DNA of 64,000 bases from DAXETY01 sp051155755. GTDB taxonomy: Bacteria > Desulfobacterota > Desulfobacteria > Desulfobacterales > SG8-13. Shown here in pieces: positions 34,034 to 42,662 of this stretch (position 1 is the first letter of the stretch; each line of letters starts with the position of its first letter). The notes beneath the pieces were generated by a model. That model was not told the origin of the DNA. It did no database searches and saw only the letters and a list, made by a program, of their open reading frames with translations. The position numbers were made by a program, and so were the translations under genes. The stretch covers positions 1-64,000 of the forward strand of contig DAXETY010000042.1 of NCBI GenBank assembly GCA_051155755.1. The letters are read 5' to 3'.

Positions 34034-35147
34034 GGTCTCGTTTCGCAATTCCGGTCGACGAAGTGTCATAGCGGTAATAGGCTGCGCAGGTCCCCTCGCT
34101 GGAAACCATACAGGGGCCCACCGGATCCACCGGCGTGCAGACCGTCCGGTACAGGGGGCATTGGGGCGGAATCTTGGTGCCGATCAGAATTTCTCCGCAG
34201 GCGCAGCCCCTGGGCTCGACTGCCGGTGCGACATCCAGCGCAAAAGCCCGGCGGGCGTCGTGGGCGGCATATCGCTCACGGATGCTCAAACCGCTGTGGG
34301 CAATGGTTCCGATCCCGCGCCAGTTCGCATCCGACACTTCGAAGACCGCGTCCATGATCTTGCGGGCGGCCGGATTGCCTGCGTCGGTGACGGCCCGACC
34401 ATAGGCATTTTCCAGGAGCGGGGCCCCGGTTTCGATCTGCTCCACCAGCAAACCGATGCCGCGCAGCAGATCGACCGGCTCGAATCCGGCCACGACAGAG
34501 GGAACCCGGTGTCTTTCGAAAAACGCGCGGTACCCGTCCAGACCGATGATCACCGACACGTGCCCGGGCAGCAGAAAGCCGTCGATGCCGACGTCACAAA
34601 GGGACATGAGCGCTTCCAGGGCCGGCGGCACCAGTTTGTGGGCCGAATAGACGGAAAAGTTTTCGACCCCGGTTTGGTCGGCGGCCTGGATCGCGGCCGC
34701 AATGGTCGGCGCCGTGGTTTCGAAACCTACCCCGGGAAACACCACCTGCTTGTCCGGATGCTTGCGGGCGATTTCCAGCGCATCCAGTGTCGAATATACG
34801 ATGCGCACATCCCGCCCGTTGGACCGTTCGCGCTGCAGGGAACTGCCCGAACCAGGGACCCGCATCAGATCACCAAAGGTCGTTAAAATCACATTGTCCT
34901 GCCGAGCCAGCGCCACGAATGCGTCGATTTCGCCCTGGGCGGTCACGCACACCGGACAGCCCGGTCCGGACAGCAGGGTTACGGTCTGCGGCAGCAGAGA
35001 ACGGATCCCGCTGCGAAAAATCGAAACCGTGTGGGTGCCGCACACCTCCATCAAACGCACCGGCCGGGTGCTAATCGAACGGATTTTCTCCGCCAGCGGC
35101 CGGGCCAGATCGGCATCGCGATATTCTTCCATATGTTTCAACGCCAT
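34026..35147 (-). CDS. hypD: Hydrogenase maturation protein HypD
   Basis: 373 residues. Conserved segments RLMEVCGTHTVSIFRSGIRSLLP, LLSGPGCPVCVTAQGEID, VVFPGVGFETTAPT and the [4Fe-4S]-binding C-terminal cysteines (EPRGCACGEI...PPQCPLY...PVGPCMVSSEGTCAAYYRY). HypD with HypC is the scaffold on which Fe(CN)2CO is assembled. Overlaps hypE. Confidence 0.96.
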   Translation of the reverse strand: MALKHMEEYRDADLARPLAEKIRSISTRPVRLMEVCGTHTVSIFRSGIRSLLPQTVTLLSGPGCPVCVTAQGEIDAFVALARQDNVILTTFGDLMRVPGSGSSLQRERSNGRDVRIVYSTLDALEIARKHPDKQVVFPGVGFETTAPTIAAAIQAADQTGVENFSVYSAHKLVPPALEALMSLCDVGIDGFLLPGHVSVIIGLDGYRAFFERHRVPSVVAGFEPVDLLRGIGLLVEQIETGAPLLENAYGRAVTDAGNPAARKIMDAVFEVSDANWRGIGTIAHSGLSIRERYAAHDARRAFALDVAPAVEPRGCACGEILIGTKIPPQCPLYRTVCTPVDPVGPCMVSSEGTCAAYYRYDTSSTGIAKRDHD

Positions 35148-35223
35148 AATTTTGTTCCGCGAGATCTATTTTTTTCGGAATGTTATCGATTGCCGTCCGA
35201 GGGCGGCAGGCCGTCGCCGTTGG

Positions 35224-37512
35224 CTAGCCCTGCCCGAGCATCGCCGCAGCCGCCACGGCCTGGCCCAGAGAGATGCCGCCGTCGTTGGACGGCACCTGTC
35301 GATTGGCAAGCACTTCGAAGCGCGCAGTTTCCAGCGCCGCCGTCAATCCTTCCAACAGGATCACGTTTTGAAAAACCCCGCCGCTCAATGCGACCCGGTT
35401 CAAACCGGTTTGACGCCGCAGATGCCGGCAGAGGTCGGTAAACAGGTCCACCAGGGTCCGATGAAACCGGGCACTGATTTCGCCGACCGAGCGGCCGGCC
35501 CCGACATCGGCCGCCACGCCCCGGATGATCGGTGCGGTGGGAATCGAAATCGGATCGCCCGCGCCCCAGTCGAACGGGTAGGCGCCGGTCTGGGCGATCG
35601 AACCCTGCGCAGCCATTTCCAGTTCCATGGCGGCCTGGCCCTCGAAGGCCACTTTGTTTCGCAGGCCCGTGATCGCGGCCACTGCGTCGAATAAACGACC
35701 GAGGCTGGAGGTCAACGGCGCATTGACCCGGCGCCGGATCACCTGCTGCAGCACCCCGCGCCGGGATGGCTCGACCACCTTCAGAGGCGGCAGGTCCAGC
35801 TCCCACATGGATTCCCCGAAAGCCTCGTAGAGATACGCCAGCGCCATGCGCCAGGGCTCCCGGATCGCCGCAGTCGCCCCGGGCATGCAGACATATCCCA
35901 GGTGAGCGGCCCGTTGAAACCATCCGGTGTCGGCAATCAGGACTTCTCCCCCCCAAACGGCGTGATCGGGTCCGTAGCCGGTGCCGTCGAAGGCCAGCCC
36001 GATAATCGGGCCGTCGAGACGGTGTTCCGCCAGCACGCTGACGATGTGCGCGTGATGATGCTGAACGCCGATTTTCGGCAAGCCGTTCTGCTGCCGGGCC
36101 CAGCGGGTGCTGAGATAATCGGGGTGCAGATCGTGGGCAACGGCCTGCGGTGAGATTTCCAAAACCCGCTGCATGTGTGCAACGGTCAACTGGAAGAAAT
36201 CGTGAGTGGGTGCGTTTTCCAGGTCTCCGACGTGCTGGCTGACGAAAGCCTGACGGTTGCGGGTCAGGCAGACGGTATTCTTCAGTTCGGCCCCGACCGC
36301 CAGTACCGCCGGCTGTTCGTCTTTCAAAAAAACCGGCACCGGGACAAAACCCCGGGAGCGCCGCAGCGGCCGGGTTTGACCGGCGGCCCGCCGGACAATG
36401 GAATCGTCGCTGCGCAGATAGATGTCGCGGTTGTGCACCAGGAAGCCGTCGGCGATCTGCCCCAGTCTCCGGAAGGCTTCGTTGTTGTCGATGGCGATGG
36501 GCTCTTCGCTGAGATTGCCGCTGGTCATGACCAGAGCGGTAAACCCCCCGTCGAGCAGCAGGTAGTGCAGGGGCGTATAGGGCAGCATGATCCCGAAATA
36601 ACCGTTGCGGGGCGATACGGACGAAGCGATGGGATTGGGCTTTTTTTTGTGCAGCAGCACGATCGGACGCTGGGGACTTTCCAGCAACCGGGCTTCTTCG
36701 GCATTGATCTCGGCCAGCTGCCGCGCGATTTCCAGGTCGGCGCACATCAAGGCCAGGGGCTTTTCCTCCCGGAGTTTGCGCAGTCGCAACCTTTGCACCG
36801 CCATCTCGTTTTCGGCATCCACGGCCAGGTGAAAACCACCCAATCCCTTGACGGCCATCACGGCGCCGGCCCGGAGCCGTGTGATGGTTTCGGCGAGGGC
36901 ATCTGCGGTGTCGACGGCAACTCCCTGCCGGTCGTAAAAGTCGATTTGCGGACCGCATGCCCGACAGGCGTTCGGTTGGGCGTGAAAGCGACGGTCCATG
37001 GGATTGTCGTACTCCGCCTGGCATTGCGGGCACATGCGGAAGTGCTTCATGGAGGTTTTGGGCCGATCGTAGGGGATGTCCTCGATGATGGTATAGCGGG
37101 GGCCGCAGTTGGTGCAGTTGATAAACGGGTAACGGTAGCGTCGATCCTGCGGATCGAAGAGCTCGCGCAGACAATCGCTGCAGATGGACACGTCCGGCGA
37201 AATCAAAGTGGACATGGCCGCTCCGCCGCGACTTTCGACGATGGAAAAGTCCTTGAAGCCGTTGGGGGAGGCTTCCTGTCGGCGGATTTCGATAATCCGG
37301 GCCAGTGGCGGTGGGCTGCCGGTCAGTTCGGCGGTAAAGTCTTCCACCGCATTCATGGGGCCTTCGATATGGATCGTCACCCCCGCAGAGGTGTTGGCCA
37401 CCTGGCCGCGCAGGTTGTGTCGAAGGGCCAGCTGAAATACAAACGGACGAAAACCGACTCCTTGAACGATCCCGTTGATTTCCAGCCTAGTGGCGATTTC
37501 CGCATCAGTCAT
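35224..37512 (-). CDS. hypF: Carbamoyltransferase HypF
   Basis: 762 residues from the ATG at 37512 (an in-frame ATG at 37557 would add 15). Domains in order: acylphosphatase (INGIVQGVGFRPFVFQLA), two C4 zinc fingers (CSDC...CTNC and CPQC...CRAC, about residues 103-180), a YrdC-like domain (VMAVKGLGGFHLAVDAEN) and a Kae1-like domain (HHHAHIVSVLAEH). It makes HypE-thiocarboxamide from carbamoyl phosphate for the cyanide ligands. Confidence 0.96.
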   Translation of the reverse strand: MTDAEIATRLEINGIVQGVGFRPFVFQLALRHNLRGQVANTSAGVTIHIEGPMNAVEDFTAELTGSPPPLARIIEIRRQEASPNGFKDFSIVESRGGAAMSTLISPDVSICSDCLRELFDPQDRRYRYPFINCTNCGPRYTIIEDIPYDRPKTSMKHFRMCPQCQAEYDNPMDRRFHAQPNACRACGPQIDFYDRQGVAVDTADALAETITRLRAGAVMAVKGLGGFHLAVDAENEMAVQRLRLRKLREEKPLALMCADLEIARQLAEINAEEARLLESPQRPIVLLHKKKPNPIASSVSPRNGYFGIMLPYTPLHYLLLDGGFTALVMTSGNLSEEPIAIDNNEAFRRLGQIADGFLVHNRDIYLRSDDSIVRRAAGQTRPLRRSRGFVPVPVFLKDEQPAVLAVGAELKNTVCLTRNRQAFVSQHVGDLENAPTHDFFQLTVAHMQRVLEISPQAVAHDLHPDYLSTRWARQQNGLPKIGVQHHHAHIVSVLAEHRLDGPIIGLAFDGTGYGPDHAVWGGEVLIADTGWFQRAAHLGYVCMPGATAAIREPWRMALAYLYEAFGESMWELDLPPLKVVEPSRRGVLQQVIRRRVNAPLTSSLGRLFDAVAAITGLRNKVAFEGQAAMELEMAAQGSIAQTGAYPFDWGAGDPISIPTAPIIRGVAADVGAGRSVGEISARFHRTLVDLFTDLCRHLRRQTGLNRVALSGGVFQNVILLEGLTAALETARFEVLANRQVPSNDGGISLGQAVAAAAMLGQG

Positions 37513-37572
37513 GCTTGCCTGAGACGGCGGCCGCCGGCGCTCCGATTCGGGCCGCAAGCGACCGCCGGATGG

Positions 37573-37818
37573 TCACGACGGTTCCGGCGCTTGGCCGCCT
37601 TCGGCGAATGCGGCGGCTTCCTTTAGAAGCTGAAGCGATTCGCGGGCCGTGGCTTCGTCGATTTTGTGCAGGGCAAAACCGGCGTGAACGATAACCCAAT
37701 CGCCCACCGCGGCATCCTCCAGCAGCAGCAGACTGCAGGTGCGTATCACGCCGTCCACGTCAATGGTGGCCATGCCCTGGTCGATCTTCGTAATTTTGGA
37801 TGGAATTGCCAGGCACAT
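37573..37818 (-). CDS. hypC: Hydrogenase maturation chaperone HypC
   Basis: 81 residues. Starts MCLAIPSKI; after Met removal Cys2 binds the iron centre. Contains GDWVIVHAGFALHKID, the second family signature. Shuttles Fe(CN)2CO from HypD to the large subunit. The start is 3 bases after the protease stop, so the pair is probably co-translated. Confidence 0.96.
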   Translation of the reverse strand: MCLAIPSKITKIDQGMATIDVDGVIRTCSLLLLEDAAVGDWVIVHAGFALHKIDEATARESLQLLKEAAAFAEGGQAPEPS

Positions 37819-37821
37819 CGG

Positions 37822-38319
37822 TTAATTGGAAACCTTTCTGTAAGTAACGCCCAGATTTTCGAGCTCATCGAGCACCATCGCAATCACCGCTTCGACGCGC
37901 GCCTCGGTGGTGGGGGTCAGATCGAGGCACAGCGTTTCGATGTCCTCGGGTTCGATTCCGATGATCACCGGCTCCGGAACATGATCCAGGGCCTGGCACA
38001 GCGTCAGAGCCTCCAGGAAATCCACCTGGTGCAGTGAATTCTTGGCCCGGATCCGGTTCGGCACCGCATCGCCCTCGATCCGATACAAATCGCCCGGCTT
38101 TCCCCGGTTGCGAATCGCATCCACAACGATCAGGTGCTTGGGCTGGGATATGACACCCAGCAGATTGACACCCAGTACCCCGCCGTCCACGAGCAGCACC
38201 TCGTCCGGAAACTCATAGCGCGCCTGCATGCGCTCGATCACCCGCACGCCGAACCCTTCATCGCTGTAGAGTGTGCAACCGATGCCCAGTACCATAATTT
38301 CCGGCGGTGGCGTATGCAT
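37822..38319 (-). CDS. [NiFe] hydrogenase maturation endopeptidase
   Basis: 165 residues if started at 38319 (start uncertain: ATGs at 38352 and just before VLGIGCTL are possible). Typical HyaD/HybD protease: VLGIGCTLYSDEGFGVRVIERM with the nickel-sensing Glu, LLVDGGVLGVNLL with the Asp, and HQVDFLEAL with the His. It cleaves the C-terminal peptide of the large subunit after nickel insertion. The large subunit immediately upstream has a 15-residue tail after its last His ligand and is the evident substrate. Confidence 0.9.
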   Translation of the reverse strand: MHTPPPEIMVLGIGCTLYSDEGFGVRVIERMQARYEFPDEVLLVDGGVLGVNLLGVISQPKHLIVVDAIRNRGKPGDLYRIEGDAVPNRIRAKNSLHQVDFLEALTLCQALDHVPEPVIIGIEPEDIETLCLDLTPTTEARVEAVIAMVLDELENLGVTYRKVSN

Positions 38320-38468
38320 GAACCTGAACGGTCCTCTCGATGATCTCGTCAATTACACTACAAAATAAAACCGGTTTGGCCGTTTTCAATCGGGCAAACC
38401 GGAAATCGCAAAAGCCAAAACGATGTTCGTTCCGGCCCCCTGAAACAGGGGGCCGGAACGAATCGATA

Positions 38469-40118
38469 TCAGATCACCTTGATTTTGTAGACTTCGTTGG
38501 ATTCCGGATCGATCACGTGCACGCCGCAGGCGATGCAGGGATCGAAGGAATGCACGGTCCGCAGCACTTCGAGCGGTTTCTTGGGGTCGGCGACCGGCGT
38601 TCCGATCAGCGACTCTTCCACCGGACCGAGCTTGCCCTTGTCATCCCGCGGTCCCAGGTTCCAGGTGGATGGGACCACGTACTGGTAGTTGGCGATCTTT
38701 TTGTCTTCGATGCGAACCCAGTGTCCGAGCGCGCCGCGAGGCACGTCGTTCAGTCCGACGCCCATGCCGCTGTCCGGTATCTCGTAGGGCTCGTAAGTTG
38801 CCACGTTGCCGGCCTTCAGGTTGTCCACCAGCTCGCCCACCCAGCCCTGCATGGCTTCTCCGATCACCACGGTCTCGATCCCGCGGGCGGCGGTGCGACC
38901 CAGAGTGGAGAACAGGTGCTTGGGTTCGATGCCGAGTTTCTGGAAGACCGCGTTGACCGTGGCCACGATGTCCTTGTGCCCCCTGCCGTAAGCGACCAGC
39001 ACCCGGGCCAGCGGCCCCACTTCACAGGGTTCACCCTCGTAGCGCGGCGCCTTGAACCAGGTGTACTGACCGTCGCCGGGCCGGTACTCGGGATTTTCCT
39101 GCAGCGGCCGAGTTTCGCCCTCGTAGGGATGCTTGGCGGCACCGCTTTCGTACCATCCGCGGCTGACGTCTTCGGTGACCTTGTCCTGGCTGGCCATGTG
39201 GATTTTGCCCAGGTCCCGGTTCTTGATGATTCCGCGGGGAAAGAACAGGCTCTCGGGCTCCTGGTCGCTCTGGGGAAATTCGCCCCAGGCCAGAAAGTTG
39301 GTGGTTCCGCCGATGGCACCCCAGTCCTTGTAAAAGGAAGCCACCGCCAGCAGATCCGGAATGTAGACGTTTTTGACGAAATCCTGGGTTTCCTTGGTAA
39401 TGTACAGGAATTCGGCAATGCGGTCCGGGGACAGATCGCGGGCGGAGGTTACGCCGCCAACCGTCAGGGATTGCGGGTGCGGGTTCTTGCCGCCGAAAAT
39501 TGCGTGCATCCGGGCCGCCTTGGCCTGCAGCCGCAGCGCTTCGATGTAGTGGGCGGTGGCAATCAGGTTGGCCTCCGGTGGCAGCTTGTAGGCCGAGTGT
39601 CCCCAATAGGCATTGGCGAACGGACCCAGCTGGCCGCTCTCCACAAAGGTTCTCAGACGCTGCTGCACGTTTTTAAAATAAGTTACTCCGCCCCAGGGTG
39701 CGTTGCTGACGTTGTCGGCCAGCACCGCGGTCTTGGCCGGATCGGCGTTCAAGGCGCTGACCACGTCAACCCAATCCAGGGCATGCAGGTGATAGAAGTG
39801 CACGATGTGATCGTGCTGGAACTGGGCGCCCATCAAAAGATTGCGGATAATTCGTGCATTTGCCGGAACTTTGATGCCAACGGCATCGTCGACTGCCCTC
39901 ACCGAGGACAGAGCATGGGTGTACGTTCAGACGCCGCAGGAGCGCTGCACGAAATGATGGGCGTCGCGGGGATCCCGTCCCTGCAGGATCATTTCGATCC
40001 CGCGGAACATCTGCCCCGAACTCCAGGCATTGACGACCTTGCCTCCGGCAACTTCCACTTCAATGCGAAGGTGGCCTTCAATGCGGGTAATCGGATCGAT
40101 TACAACTCGTTGCGCCAT
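38469..40118 (-). CDS. [NiFe] hydrogenase large subunit with in-frame TGA (probable selenocysteine 64)
   Basis: 549 residues if the TGA at 39927-39929 is read through. Both sides of the TGA are in one frame and match group 1 periplasmic (D. gigas-like) large subunits: [20 protein letters not shown], then [23 protein letters not shown], then [18 protein letters not shown]. The codon falls on the second Cys of the N-terminal CxxC nickel-ligand pair. The C-terminal pair is intact Cys-Cys ([12 protein letters not shown]), whereas classical [NiFeSe] enzymes have Sec there. A SECIS-like hairpin lies at 39893-39911. Fifteen residues follow the final His for protease cleavage. H2 oxidation in the periplasm is the likely role. 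A nonsense mutation or base error is the alternative to Sec. Confidence 0.9.
39893..39911 (-). promoter_or_regulatory. SECIS-like hairpin downstream of the hydrogenase TGA
   Basis: Minus-strand RNA: CUGUCCUC and GAGGGCAG form eight pairs (one U-G) around the triloop GGU. The stem begins 15 bases after the UGA and the loop lies 24-26 bases after it, inside the range used by bacterial SelB, with the G and U expected in the apical loop. Confidence 0.65.
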
Positions 40119-40175
40119 AGGATGTCCTCCCTGTTGATATAGGCAAACTGAAATCGTTGCGAAAATCGCAAATCT

Positions 40176-41117
40176 TTAGAATTCCTCATAGAATGGCGTG
40201 AAATTGTCCCAGAAGGCGGGTTCGCTGCAGCCGATGCACGGAGCTCCGGCCTGAACCGGCCAGCTGGTGCCGTCGTTGAACTTGGCGATCGGGCAATTGT
40301 TGTAGGTTTCGGGGCCGCGGCAGCCCACCGTGTAAAGGCACCAGCCGAGCCGTGCGCCTTCGTCGTCGAACTGCTCCACGAACTCGCCGTTTTCGAAATG
40401 CGAGCGTCGCGGGCACTGATCGTGGACGGTCTTGCCGTAGGCAAACATCGGCCGGCCGAGACTGTCGAGCGCCGGCATTTTGCCCAGCAGCAGGTAGTTT
40501 ACCACCGTTCCGACGAAATTCACCGGGTTCGGAGGGCATCCGGCGATGTTGACCACCTGCATTCCCAGAGCTTCCCCAACGCCCTTGTAGCCGCCGGGAT
40601 TGGGTGCTGCAGCCGGGACGCCGCCGAAGTTGGCACAGGCTCCGATTGCGATAACGCCGGCGGCTTTCGGGCAGACCTCCTGGGCGATTTCCAGAAAGGT
40701 ACGTCCGCCGACTTTTCCGTACCCGCCGTCGAACTTGGTCGGGATGGAGCCTTCCACCACGCAGATGAACTTACCGTTGTATTTCTCCAGGGCTTCCTGC
40801 AGCTGCCGTTCGGCCTGGTGGCCCGTAGCGGCCATGATGGTTTCATGGTATTCCATGGAGATGATTTCCAGCAGCAGCTCATCGATCCAGGGGTACATGG
40901 TTCGCAGCGTGGCTTCGGTACAGCCGGTGCACTCACCGAAATGCAGCCAGATCACCGGTGGACGCTGCTTGGGGGCGGCAAACACCTCGGCCACTTTGGG
41001 GACAAATGAAGAAGACAGCCCCATGGTCGCAGTGAGAAAGGTGCAAAACTTCATGAAGTCTCGCCGTGTCACACCTTTCTGCGCCAACCGCTCGTAAAAT
41101 TGTTTTTCCTTTTCCAT
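40176..41117 (-). CDS. [NiFe] hydrogenase small subunit, Tat-exported
   Basis: 313 residues from the ATG at 41117 (AAGGAGG five bases before it). Tat signal [21 protein letters not shown], cleaved near VFAA. Iron-sulfur ligands: proximal ECTGC...GACANFGG...AGCPPNP, and the distal/medial set [49 protein letters not shown]. It passes electrons from the active site to periplasmic cytochromes. It is the first structural gene of the operon; the large subunit follows 57 bases on. Confidence 0.95.
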   Translation of the reverse strand: MEKEKQFYERLAQKGVTRRDFMKFCTFLTATMGLSSSFVPKVAEVFAAPKQRPPVIWLHFGECTGCTEATLRTMYPWIDELLLEIISMEYHETIMAATGHQAERQLQEALEKYNGKFICVVEGSIPTKFDGGYGKVGGRTFLEIAQEVCPKAAGVIAIGACANFGGVPAAAPNPGGYKGVGEALGMQVVNIAGCPPNPVNFVGTVVNYLLLGKMPALDSLGRPMFAYGKTVHDQCPRRSHFENGEFVEQFDDEGARLGWCLYTVGCRGPETYNNCPIAKFNDGTSWPVQAGAPCIGCSEPAFWDNFTPFYEEF

Positions 41118-41196
41118 CGGCACCTCCTTGATGCGTTGAAAGAGGCGGATCCGGTCCGCCGAACATTGGGTTGTCAGCCGGAATTGGGAAACAAAA

Positions 41197-41247
41197 AAGC
41201 CATTTCGGTGAAACCAGCGTATCGAACGCCGTTTTGCGAAATGGCTT
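41197..41247 (-). terminator. Intrinsic terminator or attenuator ahead of the hydrogenase operon
   Basis: Minus strand: AAGCCATTTCG and its exact complement enclose a 29-base loop with an inner GCGT/ACGC stem, then a T6 run (GGCTTTTTTG). It ends 79 bases before the small-subunit start. It either ends the acidic-protein gene upstream or, if the promoter at 41340-41368 is real, sits in the hydrogenase leader as an attenuator. Confidence 0.6.
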
Positions 41248-41339
41248 GATCTTGTTTGGCATTGGTCATAATTGAGGCCGCTTCTGCCGCTTGAGCTTCC
41301 TTCAATTCATACTTTGGTGGCATTGTCGAAACAGGCCGA

Positions 41340-41368
41340 TGTTTAATCCAATCGATTCGGCACGTCAA
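41340..41368 (-). promoter_or_regulatory. Possible promoter of the hydrogenase operon
   Basis: Minus strand: TTGACG, a 17-base spacer, TAAACA. It would create a leader of about 215 bases containing the terminator at 41197-41247 and a possible 49-codon ORF (41174-41323) with no visible ribosome site. Confidence 0.4.
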
Positions 41369-41419
41369 GGCTAAAAAACCAACGCAAAACCAGTGAAAAT
41401 AATGACCGCTGTACACCGA

Positions 41420-41893
41420 TCAGCTTTCTTCGTCGATGTCTCCGTATTCGTCGTCGGCCACTTTCAGTGACGAATTGAGGTTGCCGATCTCGTCTTTTTC
41501 CTCGTATTCGTCTTCAAAATCTTCCGCAAGCAACTCATCGAGGTCATCGGAATCGGCTTCCAGGTCGGTTTCAAATTCCTCGTCTCCCCTTTCCCGGGAA
41601 AGCAATTCGAGGTCATCGAAAAACAGCTCGGAAGTATCCCGATCTTCGGATTTGAGCATCTCCAGGACGGCCACGGCGATGCGTTCGGCATAGGGGCCCG
41701 GCGGGTACATGTTCTTGGTTCGCAGGGCCGCAAGCAACGCATCCTTGCCGGCCGATGCCGCGGAACGGATGTCCGGGACCTGGTAGGTTTCCTCGCACAG
41801 GGGCGAAAGGATGTCCTTATCGAGTTCGGCGAACTCCCGCAGGGTAATGGTCTTTTCCTGGCTGTTCAGGGTGATTTCATATTTCTGTTTCAT
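41420..41893 (-). CDS. Acidic hypothetical protein, 157 aa
   Basis: Start at ATG 41893 behind GGAAGGG. The N-terminal half (MKQKYEITLNSQEKTITLREFAELDKDILSPLCEETY) looks folded. The C-terminal third is extremely acidic, with runs such as ETDLEADSDDLDELLAEDFE, probably disordered. No signal peptide or metal motif. It lies upstream of the hydrogenase genes on the same strand but is separated by a terminator. I recognise no family. Confidence 0.6.
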   Translation of the reverse strand: MKQKYEITLNSQEKTITLREFAELDKDILSPLCEETYQVPDIRSAASAGKDALLAALRTKNMYPPGPYAERIAVAVLEMLKSEDRDTSELFFDDLELLSRERGDEEFETDLEADSDDLDELLAEDFEDEYEEKDEIGNLNSSLKVADDEYGDIDEES

Positions 41894-42025
41894 GAATTGG
41901 ACCCTTCCAAAATACGGTTTCATTAAGCATTTAAAGAGATCATACTCCAACAAGGGTGTCAAGCTTCTTTCTAAAACGGCGGCCCGCCGCTACTGCGCGG
42001 TTTCGGTGTCCGGTATGGTTTTGTA

Positions 42026-42054
42026 TTGACCAATCCACGGGTCGAATGTTACAA
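42026..42054 (+). promoter_or_regulatory. Promoter of the two tRNA-Ser genes
   Basis: TTGACC, a 17-base spacer, TTACAA, about 12 bases between the predicted start point and the mature 5' end of the first tRNA. Confidence 0.6.
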
Positions 42055-42072
42055 AAGAACACGGTACGACGC

Positions 42073-42162
42073 GGAGGGATGGCTGAGCGGTCGAAAGCGG
42101 CGGTCTTGAAAACCGTTGAGGGTTTACGCCCTCCGTGGGTTCGAATCCTACTCCCTCCGCCA
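42073..42162 (+). tRNA. tRNA-Ser (anticodon TGA)
   Basis: 90 bases with encoded CCA. Acceptor GGAGGGA/TCCCTCC, discriminator G, anticodon loop CTTGAAA, long variable arm (GAGGGTTTACGCCCTC) as in class II tRNAs, T-arm GGGTTCGAATCC. Confidence 0.96.
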
Positions 42163-42205
42163 CTTGGCTTTACCTACATATCCGCCAATACATCGTAAAC
42201 TACCC

Positions 42206-42298
42206 GGAGAGATGGCCGAGTCGGCTGAAGGCGCTCGCCTGCTAAGCGAGTGTGCGGTGAAAGCTGCACCGAGGGTTCGAATCCCTCTCTCTCCGCCA
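42206..42298 (+). tRNA. tRNA-Ser (anticodon GCT)
   Basis: 93 bases with encoded CCA. Acceptor GGAGAGA/TCTCTCC, discriminator G, anticodon stem CTCGC/GCGAG with loop CTGCTAA, long variable arm, T-arm AGGGTTCGAATCCCT. Lies 43 bases after the first tRNA-Ser, so a common transcript is likely. Confidence 0.96.
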
Positions 42299-42302
42299 GT
42301 TA

Positions 42303-42345
42303 ACCGCCGGTTTCCCCAATCAAGGAAACCGGCGGTCTTTATTTT
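42303..42345 (+). terminator. Intrinsic terminator of the tRNA-Ser pair
   Basis: ACCGCCGGTTTCC and its exact complement with an 8-base loop, followed by CTTTATTTT. Confidence 0.85.
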
Positions 42346-42401
42346 CATCCGCGGCGTCCTTAAATTGATACAAACCAACGAAACATTCCGGAGGCCGCTA
42401 C

Positions 42402-42551
42402 ATGAAGATAAAACCATGGTCGCTGATCGGCATTCTTCTGTGTTTATCATTTCTGGCCGCCTGTCAGGGCACGCAAGAGCAGTCGTCCCCGGACGATGAT
42501 CGTGCTCCGATTGTCGAGCCCTACAAGTACCACCCCAAAAGCAACCGGTAG
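42402..42551 (+). CDS. Very small lipoprotein, 49 aa
   Basis: Encodes MKIKPWSLIGILLCLSFLAAC followed by a Gln/Asp/Pro-rich mature peptide ending HPKSNR. The signal has a positively charged start, a hydrophobic core and lipobox LAAC, giving a mature lipoprotein of only about 29 residues. The ribosome site CGGAGG is seven bases before the ATG. It is shorter than most gene-finder cut-offs. Entericidin-like in size and build, but no family can be assigned. Confidence 0.65.
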   Translation: MKIKPWSLIGILLCLSFLAACQGTQEQSSPDDDRAPIVEPYKYHPKSNR

Positions 42552-42580
42552 ATTTTGAAAACTCAAACTGCCCGGATACG

Positions 42581-42639
42581 GCCTGAAAGCGCACATAGGG
42601 GGCTGCGTTATACGCAGCCCCCTATGTGCGCTTTCAGGC
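42581..42639. repeat. Perfect 28-bp inverted repeat
   Basis: Arms 42581-42608 and 42612-42639 are exact complements around a TAT centre. A second hairpin (GGCAGAAT/ATTCTGCC, 42637-42662) follows immediately. It lies between the convergent lipoprotein and PilZ genes. No T-run is present, so it is either a non-canonical terminator or a REP-like element. Confidence 0.85.
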
Positions 42640-42662
42640 AGAATTCGCCTGCGGATTCTGCC

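Noticed and set aside
39903..40118. Hydrogenase large subunit as a pseudogene split by a stop codon
   Set aside because: The frame is unbroken apart from one TGA at a Cys codon position, a SECIS-like hairpin follows, and every other ligand residue is intact. Decay is possible but less likely than selenocysteine.
41174..41323. 49-codon ORF upstream of the hydrogenase small subunit as a real gene
   Set aside because: No ribosome site and it spans a terminator hairpin; kept only as part of the attenuation idea.
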